Positions 42,979 through 51,771 of a DNA stretch of 64,000 nt are shown here, in pieces. The DNA is taken from NCBI RefSeq assembly GCF_038051995.1, contig NZ_CP150290.1:2346001-2410000 (forward strand), given 5' to 3'. Under the pieces are notes generated by a model that was not told the origin of the DNA, did no database searches, and saw nothing but the letters and a program-made list of their open reading frames with translations. A program made the translations under genes and the position numbers. The first letter of the stretch is position 1. Every line of letters begins with the position of its first letter. The stretch comes from Paenibacillus sp. FSL H8-0537. Its GTDB lineage: Bacteria > Bacillota > Bacilli > Paenibacillales > Paenibacillaceae.

Positions 42979-45024
42979 TTATTTTGTAAAACGAACGACC
43001 CTGTACTCATACTGTCCAACAGGAAGTGAACCAGCAGGAACAGCAGCTCCAGACAGGGCGTCAACGCCATCTTGCGGCAGCGTCACATGACCGCCGGCAC
43101 CATCCATATTAATAATGACCCAGATGACATAACCATCCCCCTGCCTAGGCGCGACAATGGTACCCTCAGTTGCTTCAAACCGCAGCGTGACACCCGCTTC
43201 ATCGGCATAATGCAGCAGCATGCGCCGCAGCAGCGCATCCCCATCATCGCCTTGCGGCATGGACCCGAGCATCACAAGCTTGCCCTGACTGATGCGGCGT
43301 TCGGTAATAAAAGCGGCACCGGGCGTTAGTCCGCTATGCACGCAGCCGATTGCGGTTGCTTGGTGGTCGCTGTCAGCAGCGGATGCGCCAGCTAGGCCGT
43401 TGCCGTCTAGCGGCTCAAACACCGAGCTCCACATACCAAGCGGGGCCTGAAGGCCGAAGGCTTGTCCGTACGCATCCGTTCCATCCATTGGATAAACGAA
43501 CGTCGTCTCTACGCCAGCCCGTTCCTCCAGCTTCCCTAAAGCAGCATCGGTATGCCATGTATGATGCTCAGTCCTACCACCCGTAAGCGGACCGACGATC
43601 CAGATGCCGCCATCCCGAACGAAGGCGAGGGCACGGTCAAGGTAGTCCGGCGACAAGTAGGGCACGAATGGCGTCAGCAGCAGCTTGTACCCGCCGAGCC
43701 CGCTGCCCTCTGTAATTAAATCGCGATGAATGCCGAGTGCGACCAGCCGGGCATAAAAATCGGTCACGAGCCCGCGATAGTTCAGCTTGCGCAGCGGCTC
43801 GGTGCGCAAATAGGCTTTGGCGCGATCAGAATAGGTCATCGCTAGCTCAGCCTGCATGGGCGAGGTTGTTAACAGGATTTCCTCCAGCTCTCGCCGCGCC
43901 TGCTCCACCTGCATGACATGGGCATAGCCAATCGTCTTTTTGCCCCAAGCGCTTACCACCGAGCCATGCGGCTGCTCGCTGCCGGCCCGCTGCTGCCGCC
44001 ACGGCCAATAGCAGAAGCCTCCCGCGCCCAGTGCATAAGCAGCGACTGCTTCAACCTTCACATAACCGGCCGGGTGAGGGGTTGCATAGCTTTCCAGCGA
44101 GCCGCTGTAGCTGGCGCTCGTCTCCATCACCCAGAACGGCTTGCCACGCTTGACGTTGCGCCATAAGTCGCAGTTGATCAAGTAGGCAGGCCAATTGATG
44201 CTGGACGCATATGTATCATAGGAGCCAAAATCAAGCTGCTGGAACAGCCGCTCAATGTCCACATGGAAGGCGATGCTGCTGTTGTGAGTAATCGGGAGCG
44301 CCGAGTAGCGCCGGATGACAGCGATCTGCTCCTCGGCAAATTCCGCAAGCTTCTCCATCGAGAACAGCCGATACATCGTTTGCAGCGAGGCATGATGCAG
44401 AAACGGCGTTGCGCCCGGCTGTGGAATTTGATCAAAGCGATTATAATATTCACTCCATATATGAGTGCCCCAAGCTTCATTTAACTGCTCGATTGTTTCA
44501 TACCGCTGCTCCAGCCAATTATGCCACTGCTCCAAGCATGCTGCGCACATGCATTCCGCTACATGCGCCTTGAATTCATTATCGAGCTGCCAGCCAATCA
44601 ACCCCGGCAGTCCACCAAGCTCTTGAGCGAGCCGTTCTATAATGATTGCTGATCGCCCGCGATAATAGGGGTTGTTCGTGCACGCATGCTGCCGCGACCC
44701 ATGTCCCAGCGTCTCGCCCTTCTCATTGACGAACAGCCGCTCCGGATGCCCATGCGACAGCCAAATTGGTGGTGTCGCCGTCGGTGTGCACAGGATCGTC
44801 TCGATTTCATTTTCGTGCAGCGTCTGGATGATTTCAGCCAAAAAACGGATGTCAATTCGATTTTCCTCTGGCTCCAGCCTCGACCAAATAAATTCGCCCA
44901 TTCGCACGACATTAATGCCGGCTTGCTTCATTAACGCAATATCCTCCGCAAGCACGTCAGCATCCCAAAGCTCAGGATACAGTGCCGCCCCATGATACAG
45001 CTTCCCTTCGAGTGGTCCCTTCAC
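42979..45024 (-). CDS. GH42 beta-galactosidase, cytoplasmic (locus 2)
   Basis: Second GH42 of the window, 681 residues and clearly different from the one at 19054. Acid/base E150 is in WQLDNEF, nucleophile E301 in FWVMETSAS, and the zinc cysteines are C115, C158, C160 and C163. No signal peptide. Start is a GTG at 45024 with a modest purine-rich site. It diverges from the locus-2 ABC operon across 301 bases that carry the TTGCA-N6-TGCA motif, so the two are probably co-regulated. Likely removes galactose from imported rhamnogalacturonan side chains; the substrate is inferred from neighbours. Confidence 0.93.
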   Translation of the reverse strand: MKGPLEGKLYHGAALYPELWDADVLAEDIALMKQAGINVVRMGEFIWSRLEPEENRIDIRFLAEIIQTLHENEIETILCTPTATPPIWLSHGHPERLFVNEKGETLGHGSRQHACTNNPYYRGRSAIIIERLAQELGGLPGLIGWQLDNEFKAHVAECMCAACLEQWHNWLEQRYETIEQLNEAWGTHIWSEYYNRFDQIPQPGATPFLHHASLQTMYRLFSMEKLAEFAEEQIAVIRRYSALPITHNSSIAFHVDIERLFQQLDFGSYDTYASSINWPAYLINCDLWRNVKRGKPFWVMETSASYSGSLESYATPHPAGYVKVEAVAAYALGAGGFCYWPWRQQRAGSEQPHGSVVSAWGKKTIGYAHVMQVEQARRELEEILLTTSPMQAELAMTYSDRAKAYLRTEPLRKLNYRGLVTDFYARLVALGIHRDLITEGSGLGGYKLLLTPFVPYLSPDYLDRALAFVRDGGIWIVGPLTGGRTEHHTWHTDAALGKLEERAGVETTFVYPMDGTDAYGQAFGLQAPLGMWSSVFEPLDGNGLAGASAADSDHQATAIGCVHSGLTPGAAFITERRISQGKLVMLGSMPQGDDGDALLRRMLLHYADEAGVTLRFEATEGTIVAPRQGDGYVIWVIINMDGAGGHVTLPQDGVDALSGAAVPAGSLPVGQYEYRVVRFTK

Positions 45025-45325
45025 CCTAAACTCACGCCTTTCCGTTAAGCTTTACTTTGTACTTTAATAGGCGCTGTGCTGGGCTGGCAATCGGACTTTT
45101 TAACAGGGCCATTTTTGGGGCTTGAAACCTTTTGCACCGCTTTGCACTTTCTTGGTGGAACGGCCAAAAACCCCGCAGCAGCGCGGTTCAAGAATGTCTA
45201 ATTGCGGGAAAATGCGAGCTGCCCGCATACTAAAGCTACACCGCAAGCGATTTAGGCCAAGTGAGACATGTGGGGCAAACGCGGTAGCTTAAAAGTAAAC
45301 GAACGAAAGCTGGAGGTGAGCGAGG
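45025..45325. other. Divergent control region of locus 2
   Basis: No gene. Holds the candidate operator at 45132-45147; I could not fix a -10/-35 pair with confidence. Confidence 0.5.
45132..45147. promoter_or_regulatory. Candidate operator TTGCA-N6-TGCA, copy 1
   Basis: TTGCA (45132-45136), six bases, TGCAC (45143-45147), continuing into TTTCTTG. The same half-site arrangement plus a TTGCACTTTCTTG-like 13-mer (in reverse orientation) lies at 51610-51625 upstream of the YetA-like gene. Probably bound by the AraC-type regulator of locus 2. Confidence 0.45.
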
Positions 45326-46285
45326 ATGAAACAAATGGCGGCTATGCCGGAAGCTAGCAAGCAGCCGTCCCGGGACTATCGTCCAAGCGTGCTGGGGCGC
45401 CTGAGGAAAGACAAATGGCTGTACATATTGCTGCTGCCAGGCTTGCTTTATTTTATCGTATTTAAATATGTGCCCATGTGGGGCGTGCTGCTGGCATTCA
45501 AAAATTTCCAACCGTTTACCGGATTTTTGAAAAGCGAGTGGGTGGGACTGGAGCATTTTCAACTGTTTTTTGCCAATCCCGAGTTTTTCATGCTGCTGCG
45601 CAATACGCTGCTGCTTTCCTTATACAATTTAGTGTTTTTCTTCCCGGCACCGATCGTGCTGGCGATATTGATGAATGAAGTACGCTTCGCGCTTTTCAAA
45701 CGCACCGTGCAGACGATGATTTATGTACCGCATTTCATCTCCATGGTCATTGTGGCGAGTATGACGTATGTGTTTCTGACGACGGCCGGAGGCCCGGTCA
45801 ACGAAATGCTGGAGCAGTATACCGGGCGCAAAATCGAATTTCTCGCCACGCCCGAATGGTTCAAGCCGTTAATCATTATGCAAACCATTTGGAAGGAATG
45901 CGGCTGGGGGACGATCATTTTTCTCGCAGCGCTTGCAGGCGTAGATATGGAGCAATACGAGGCCGCTACGATGGATGGCGCAAATCGCTGGAAGCAAATT
46001 TGGCATATTACGCTGCCGGCAGTGCGCAGTACGATAGTGATTTTGCTTATTTTACGAATGGGCAACATTCTCGAAAATGGCTTCGAACAAATTTATCTCA
46101 TGCTGAACCCGCTCAATAGGCAGGCGGCAGAAGTGTTTGATACGTATGTGTACATGATGGGAATCACTCAAGGCGCATTCAGCTACAGTACCGCAGTTGG
46201 TCTGTTCAAATCGCTCATCGGCGTCGTGCTTGTCGTCGGGGCGAACTATTTGGCGAAGCGCTTCGGACAGTCGGGGCTGTACTAG
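45326..46285 (+). CDS. Sugar ABC transporter permease, LplB type (locus 2)
   Basis: Membrane subunit of the second oligosaccharide importer, 319 residues with six helices (first: YILLLPGLLYFIVFKYVPMW). EAA loop EAATMDGANRWKQIWHITLPA near residue 212, written here in two parts: EAATMDGANRWKQ and HITLPA. Clear paralogue of the 15281 gene. GGAGGTGAGCGAGG precedes the ATG. Heads the operon permease-permease-binding protein-regulator. Confidence 0.92.
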   Translation: MKQMAAMPEASKQPSRDYRPSVLGRLRKDKWLYILLLPGLLYFIVFKYVPMWGVLLAFKNFQPFTGFLKSEWVGLEHFQLFFANPEFFMLLRNTLLLSLYNLVFFFPAPIVLAILMNEVRFALFKRTVQTMIYVPHFISMVIVASMTYVFLTTAGGPVNEMLEQYTGRKIEFLATPEWFKPLIIMQTIWKECGWGTIIFLAALAGVDMEQYEAATMDGANRWKQIWHITLPAVRSTIVILLILRMGNILENGFEQIYLMLNPLNRQAAEVFDTYVYMMGITQGAFSYSTAVGLFKSLIGVVLVVGANYLAKRFGQSGLY

Positions 46286-46343
46286 CTAGAAGCATGGTGA
46301 AACAGGAGAGGCGCAATGAAAAGGAAGAAGGGGGCCTTGAAAA

Positions 46344-47228
46344 ATGGCTAAGCATTACAATACGGTATCCAGCCGAGTGTTTGATACCGCGAATTATATC
46401 GTGCTCAGCGTCTGTGCACTGGCGGCGGTGCTGCCATTTATTTTCGTCATATCGGGCTCGTTCGCAACCGATGCGGAGCTGACCCAGCGTACGGTGTTTC
46501 TCATACCGAGGACGTTTTCGCTGGCGGCATATGAATTTATTTTTTCAACGAATACGATTATGAAAAGCATTGGCGTTTCCCTGTTTATCGCTTCATTCGG
46601 GACGCTGGTCAACTTGTTTTTCACGGTTACGATGGCTTATCCACTGGCAAGACGCAATTTGATGGGCCGCAATGTCGTGCTGAATCTCGTCATTTTCTCG
46701 ATGCTGTTCAGCGGCGGCATGATTCCGACGTATTTGGTCATTCGCGAGCTAGGGATGCTCGATTCCTACTGGGCGCTCATTATACCGGGAGCGATTAGCG
46801 CCTTCAACCTAATCATTATTAAAAACTTTTTCCAGGAGCTGCCGCCGGGGCTGGAGGAAGCAGCGCGCATTGACGGCTGTACGGAGCTGGGTCTGCTGTG
46901 GCGCATCGTTTTGCCGTTGTCAAAGCCGGTCCTTGCAACCTTTGCCCTGTTTTATGCAGTGGGCCACTGGAATGATTTTTTCACGGCGCTGCTGTATATT
47001 AATGATCCGCAAAAATGGCCGCTTCAAGTGCTGCTGCGCCAAATTGTCCTGCTGTCTCAGGCAGCGGCAGGCGACATCAATGCGATGGACCCGTCCTTCG
47101 TCAAGCCGCCCGACCAATCGATCAAGATGGCGGTAATCGTCGTCGGCACTGTGCCGATTCTGCTCGTCTATCCGTTTTTGCAAAAGCATTTTGCCAAGGG
47201 CGTGCTCATTGGCTCAATTAAGGGCTAA
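46344..47228 (+). CDS. Sugar ABC transporter permease, LplC type (locus 2)
   Basis: Second permease of the locus-2 importer, 294 residues, six helices. The EAA loop is EEAARIDGCTELGLLWRIVLPL (in pieces EEAARIDGCTE and WRIVLPL), and the end PFLQKHFAKGVLIGSIKG is the standard family terminus. GAAGGGGG precedes the ATG by eight bases. The ATPase subunit is not encoded nearby, as in locus 1. Confidence 0.92.
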   Translation: MAKHYNTVSSRVFDTANYIVLSVCALAAVLPFIFVISGSFATDAELTQRTVFLIPRTFSLAAYEFIFSTNTIMKSIGVSLFIASFGTLVNLFFTVTMAYPLARRNLMGRNVVLNLVIFSMLFSGGMIPTYLVIRELGMLDSYWALIIPGAISAFNLIIIKNFFQELPPGLEEAARIDGCTELGLLWRIVLPLSKPVLATFALFYAVGHWNDFFTALLYINDPQKWPLQVLLRQIVLLSQAAAGDINAMDPSFVKPPDQSIKMAVIVVGTVPILLVYPFLQKHFAKGVLIGSIKG

Positions 47229-47350
47229 TCGCGAATACACGGCTTAGGGCCGTATCCATGAGGCAACACAAACAAGCCGATTTAGCGAGCAAGCAGCTGG
47301 CGGTTTGGTATTTTACCATATATGATAAATGATTAAGGGAGGCGTCAGCG

Positions 47351-48946
47351 ATGAGAAAGAAAGAAGGAAAGAGAAAGCGTTTGCTGCCTATGCTGCTCGT
47401 TGGGACAATGGCGGGAGCGGTAATTGCAGGCTGCTCGCAGCAGGGGGAAAATGTGGAAGGTAGCGCAGGAGGTGCGTCTGCTGCACCAGCCGGTACAGCA
47501 GGGGGAAGCCCAGCGGCAGAAAAGGCGCTGCAGCTCAATATCATGCTGCCGATTTTTAAGACGAATTTCCCGAAGGATGATAGTCCGGTAGCAGCAGAGA
47601 TCGAGAAACGGACGAATACCGACATTCATTTTGAGTGGGTGCCGAACGCTTCTTATACGGATAAATTTAATATTACGCTCGCCTCGGGCAAGCTGCCGGA
47701 TATTATGTATGTGCCGGATGTGAAGTCCCCGAGCTTCGTTAATGCCGCGAAATCCGGCGCGTTTTGGGAAATCGGGCCTTATTTGAAGGATTATAAAAAT
47801 TTGAGCCAGGCGAACCCGGTCATTTTAAACAACTCCTCTGTTGACGGCAAAAACTACGGGCTGTACCGCGGCCGTCCGCTTGGTCGCAATGGGGTATTTT
47901 ACCGCAAGGATTGGCTCGATGCTGTTGGCCTCCAAACGCCGCAAACGATTGATGATTTTTACAACATGCTGAAGGCGTTCAAGGAGAAGGATCCGGATAA
48001 AAACGGCAAGGATGATACGTACGGCATGGTCATGGTCAAGTGGACGGGCCAGTGGGCGAGCGGCTTCGATACGATCAAGCTGTGGTTTGGGTCACCGAAC
48101 AAATGGGGCGAGCGGGACGGCAAGCTCATTGTTGATTATGAAACGCCTGAATATTTGGAAGCGCTTAAATTCATGAAAAAGCTGTACGATGAAAAGCTGA
48201 TTAATCAGGATTTTGCCATTATGGATTCAGCAAAATGGAATGATCCGCTTGTTAATAATCAGGCTGGCGTCATTGTGGACGTCGTGGACGGCGCGGCGCG
48301 GGCTGATGATAAAATTCATGCTGCGCTTGCGGCAGCGGGCAAAGACCAGCCGGATGTGCATTATATGGATGTGTTTGGCGGAGTGAAAGGAACGGATGGA
48401 CAGGTACGGACCTTGCCAACTTCAGGCTTTGCTGGCTTGCTGGCTTTCCCGAAATCGTCCATTAAAAACGAGGAGGAGCTGAAGCAAATCCTCAAGTTTA
48501 TGGATCAATTGAGCGAGCCGGAAATGCAGACGCTGCTAGGCTACGGCATTGAGAACACGCATCATACGATAGTGGATGGCGCACTTGTGCCAAGCAAGGA
48601 TCCAGCGCTGCTCGAATCCGAGGTCGAGGGATTGAATCAGATGCTCAGCTTTATACCAGAGGACAAGTCGACGAAGGTGAAGCAGACACCGCTGCGTATT
48701 AAGCAGTTGGAGGTACAGAAGGAAAATGAGCAGCTTATCGTGATGAACCCGGCAGAGCCTTTTATCTCTGACGTTTATACGCTTAAGGGCGCCCAACTGG
48801 ACAATATTATGAATGATGCCCGGATTAAGTTTATCGTCGGCCAAATCGACGAGGCTGGTTTTAAAGACGCGATTCAGCTGTGGAAAACGAGTGGCGGCGA
48901 TGATCTGAGCAAGGAAATGAACGAGCTGTTTGCAGGAAGTAAATAG
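47351..48946 (+). CDS. Extracellular sugar-binding lipoprotein (locus 2)
   Basis: LplA-like binding protein. The signal peptide has a strongly basic N-terminus and a lipobox VIAGC, so C28 is lipidated; a low-complexity Gly/Ala/Ser linker of about 45 residues follows. The mature part shows LASGKLPDIMYV, KDWLDAVGLQTPQTIDDFY and PDKNGKDDTYG, all typical of LplA-type proteins (the last resembles a calcium-binding loop). 531 residues. GGGAGG precedes the ATG. The ligand is probably an oligosaccharide of the rhamnogalacturonan class, inferred from the genes downstream. Confidence 0.9.
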   Translation: MRKKEGKRKRLLPMLLVGTMAGAVIAGCSQQGENVEGSAGGASAAPAGTAGGSPAAEKALQLNIMLPIFKTNFPKDDSPVAAEIEKRTNTDIHFEWVPNASYTDKFNITLASGKLPDIMYVPDVKSPSFVNAAKSGAFWEIGPYLKDYKNLSQANPVILNNSSVDGKNYGLYRGRPLGRNGVFYRKDWLDAVGLQTPQTIDDFYNMLKAFKEKDPDKNGKDDTYGMVMVKWTGQWASGFDTIKLWFGSPNKWGERDGKLIVDYETPEYLEALKFMKKLYDEKLINQDFAIMDSAKWNDPLVNNQAGVIVDVVDGAARADDKIHAALAAAGKDQPDVHYMDVFGGVKGTDGQVRTLPTSGFAGLLAFPKSSIKNEEELKQILKFMDQLSEPEMQTLLGYGIENTHHTIVDGALVPSKDPALLESEVEGLNQMLSFIPEDKSTKVKQTPLRIKQLEVQKENEQLIVMNPAEPFISDVYTLKGAQLDNIMNDARIKFIVGQIDEAGFKDAIQLWKTSGGDDLSKEMNELFAGSK

Positions 48947-48979
48947 CTGGCTGATGGCCGATTGGGGCAGGGCGATAGG

Positions 48980-49016
48980 CAGAGGAACCGCGGATAGCAG
49001 CGGTCTTCTGTCTTTT
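48980..49016 (+). terminator. Probable terminator after the locus-2 binding-protein gene
   Basis: CAGAGGAACCGC (from 48980) pairs with GCGGTCTTCTG (to 49010) with a bulge, followed by TCTTTT. Confidence 0.55.
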
Positions 49017-49150
49017 CCTGTTCGGGTCGGTTCCAGTATATATGCTAAATAAAATGAAGCGTGATTGGCAGGAAATTCAGCCTGCTTAGCGAATGCGTTT
49101 ACAAAGGGGATTCGTTGGAATCTCCTAATTTTCAGCTAGTGGGTGAGCTC

Positions 49151-51502
49151 ATGATCAGAAGAATGAAAGCCAGGCTTATGCCGGGGGCGGGGCTGACAGC
49201 GGGTCCGAAAGGAAGATTTTATCGCAAAAATCTTATTTTGCTGCTCGTCGTTTGCAGCATTCCGGGACTGATTACCGGGGCGCTCGTTTATTTTTTGGCT
49301 GGGGGCATACTGGAGGACCGCTTGCTGGAGCAGCATAATGAGCAAATTGAGCAGCGGGCGCAAAGCATTGACGAGCAGTTGACGAATTTGGAGCTGATGC
49401 TGTCGCATTGGGCATTCGATTCCAAGTTCGATTACACGCTTGGCAATCGGGACTATGTGCAGCAGTTCGAGAAGGCGCGTGACATTACGAAGACGCTGCT
49501 GGTCATGCAGGGCTCCAATACGATGAACAAGCAGGTCGGGCTGTATCTTGGCGGGGAGCAGCATGTGCTGTTCGGGCCGGAATATGGCGTGCTGCAAGGA
49601 GATGGACAGGCGGCTGCCTATGAAGGCCTGCTTCAATCGGATAAAGTAGCTTATTGGACACAGGTTGCCTTTGACACGGACCGTCCGTCCTATAAGGAGC
49701 TGACACTTGTGCATTACGTTCCTGGAGGCAGTCTGCATCCGTTCGGAGCACTGCTTATTAGACTTGATAATGACAAGGTAAGCGAAATGCTGCGGACGAT
49801 GACGCCAGGTGAAGGCGGAGAAACGTATTTGATGCAGGATAACGGAGAGCTGTATGCGTCAACGAGCGGGAATGACAGAGATTCTGAATTTGTAAGCGCT
49901 TTAAATGAGGCGGTTGCAGCTGAAGTTTCGCATAAAGGCTCCTTTTTGTTCCGGTTCAGCGAGAGCGGCATGACGTATGCAGTTTCCTATGGCAAGCTGT
50001 CCCGGATTGCAGACAACTGGACTTATGTATCTGCTTCGCCGATTACGGGCATTACCGAGCCGGTGATCGTCGTATCGAAAAGCATTGTTGCGGCCAGCCT
50101 TGGCGCCTTGCTGCTTGCTGCCATTCTGGCGTGGCTTGCCTCGCGCAGCATATATTCCCCGGTCAATCGCTTGATGACGGTGCTGCGGGAGCGAAGCGCG
50201 CCAGCAGGCAAGCCGGAATGCGAATTTACGTGGATCGAGCGGCAGTGGCAGCATTTGCACCGGGAAAGCGAGGAGCTGCATGCGAAGCTTTCGGAGCAGC
50301 TGCCTCATGTGAAGGAGAGCTTTCTGCACCAGCTGCTGCAAGGCTATTTGGCGGATTACTCCGAAGGGGAGCTGCTTCGCCGAATGGAGCGTTACAAATG
50401 GCGGGTGGAGCCTGGCACGCATTATATGGTGCTTTATATGAAGCTGACTGGAATTGCTAATTTGGAGGGCAAATTCAAATATGGCGATGAGGGGCTGGCG
50501 ACGTTTGCGGCGGTCAATATGATGGAGGAGCTGGCGGCAAAATATTTTGAGCAGAGCAACACGATCAACTTTCATAATTTAGCAGCTGGCTTGCTTATTA
50601 TTGTGCCGGAAGGGCGCTCATATCGCGAGGAGCTGCATGCATTCAGTGAAGCAGCGATGCAGGCGTTCAACCAAATTCTTAATATGCGGGCGACGATCGC
50701 GATCAGCCCGGATACAGCGAGCATAACAGAGATTCCGCATCTGTTCGAGGAGACGAAGCATGCGGTCAGCTTCCGGCGCTACGATCAGGAAAATCAAATT
50801 ATTGATATGGAGCAGCTGGAGGAGCAGGGCAGCGCAGCGTCGGAGCCTGCCTATCCATTTACGCTGGAGCGGGAGTTTATACAGGCGCTCCGTACGGGGC
50901 GTGAAGCTGAGGCATATGAGCTGCTCGAGCAGTTTCTGCAGGCATTGTCCAGCGAAGAGGCGAAGGAAATGGATGTGCAGCAGGGCATGCTGCATTTGCT
51001 CGGTTCCGTCCAGCATGCCATTATGGTGTCGGGCATCTCCCCGAACCGCTTGTTCAAGGGAGCAAACCGTTATGAGCAGCTGTCGCAAATCCGCGAGCCG
51101 GAGCTGCTGCTGGATTGGTTCCGCGGCATGATTGCCGCTCCGTTTCTTAAGGAACTGGGCGAGCGGACGAATGCTGGGGTGAAGCGGCAGATCGAGCATG
51201 CGATGCTGTATTTGCAGCAGCATTATATGAGCGATATTTCTCTAGACAGCTGTGCGGAGCATATCGGCATGAATCCTTTTTTCCTAAGCAAGTCGTTTAA
51301 GCAGGTGACCGGGAAAAATTTTATCGACTATTTAACCGGGCTGCGGATGGATAAAGCGAAGGAGCTGCTGCGCGAATCGGTGCTGAAAATCAATGACGTT
51401 GCCGAGCAGGTCGGCTATCAGCACAGCTATTTCAACCGTATTTTCAAAAAGCTGGAGGGCATGACGCCAAGCCGCTACCGCGAGCTGAGTCAGGCGGAGT
51501 AG
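49151..51502 (+). CDS. Membrane-anchored AraC-family regulator (cache-like sensor)
   Basis: Single-protein sensor and activator used beside lpl-type operons: a transmembrane helix at residues 27-50, an extracellular sensor region to about 305, a second helix (about 308-330, LGALLLAAILAWLAS), a long cytoplasmic linker and a C-terminal AraC double helix-turn-helix (about 680-783: ISLDSCAEHIGMNPFFLSK, VAEQVGYQHSYFNRIFKKL, GMTPSRYREL). No kinase or receiver domain. 783 residues from the ATG at 49151; an in-frame GTG at 49061 is possible but has no ribosome site. Probably senses extracellular pectin fragments and controls locus 2, perhaps through the TTGCA-N6-TGCA sites. Confidence 0.86.
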   Translation: MIRRMKARLMPGAGLTAGPKGRFYRKNLILLLVVCSIPGLITGALVYFLAGGILEDRLLEQHNEQIEQRAQSIDEQLTNLELMLSHWAFDSKFDYTLGNRDYVQQFEKARDITKTLLVMQGSNTMNKQVGLYLGGEQHVLFGPEYGVLQGDGQAAAYEGLLQSDKVAYWTQVAFDTDRPSYKELTLVHYVPGGSLHPFGALLIRLDNDKVSEMLRTMTPGEGGETYLMQDNGELYASTSGNDRDSEFVSALNEAVAAEVSHKGSFLFRFSESGMTYAVSYGKLSRIADNWTYVSASPITGITEPVIVVSKSIVAASLGALLLAAILAWLASRSIYSPVNRLMTVLRERSAPAGKPECEFTWIERQWQHLHRESEELHAKLSEQLPHVKESFLHQLLQGYLADYSEGELLRRMERYKWRVEPGTHYMVLYMKLTGIANLEGKFKYGDEGLATFAAVNMMEELAAKYFEQSNTINFHNLAAGLLIIVPEGRSYREELHAFSEAAMQAFNQILNMRATIAISPDTASITEIPHLFEETKHAVSFRRYDQENQIIDMEQLEEQGSAASEPAYPFTLEREFIQALRTGREAEAYELLEQFLQALSSEEAKEMDVQQGMLHLLGSVQHAIMVSGISPNRLFKGANRYEQLSQIREPELLLDWFRGMIAAPFLKELGERTNAGVKRQIEHAMLYLQQHYMSDISLDSCAEHIGMNPFFLSKSFKQVTGKNFIDYLTGLRMDKAKELLRESVLKINDVAEQVGYQHSYFNRIFKKLEGMTPSRYRELSQAE

Positions 51503-51609
51503 CTGGGCAGAGGTAGCCAGGTAGAGGTAGGAGGCAGCCTAGATAGAGGCCTCAATGCTGGAACTGGCATTAGCCTCTGCCTGTTGCTATAGCAATAAAG
51601 TTCAAGCCT

Positions 51610-51625
51610 TTGCAAGAAAGTGCAA
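51610..51625. promoter_or_regulatory. Candidate operator TTGCA-N6-TGCAA, copy 2
   Basis: TTGCA (51610-51614), AGAAAG, TGCAA (51621-51625), a perfect inverted repeat upstream of the YetA-like gene. The reverse strand reads TTGCACTTTCTTG across it, shared with copy 1 at 45143-45155. Confidence 0.5.
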
Positions 51626-51771
51626 GCTTTGAAAAGGGCCGCTGTCGATATTTGATTGGGGCAGCTAAGTGGCATAAATTGCATAATGCTCACGGAGCAA
51701 AAAAGTATCATTGCCCGCAAACGACCATCCTTCTAGTATAGAAAGCAGCTTAGAGGAAAGAGGTGCTGGCA

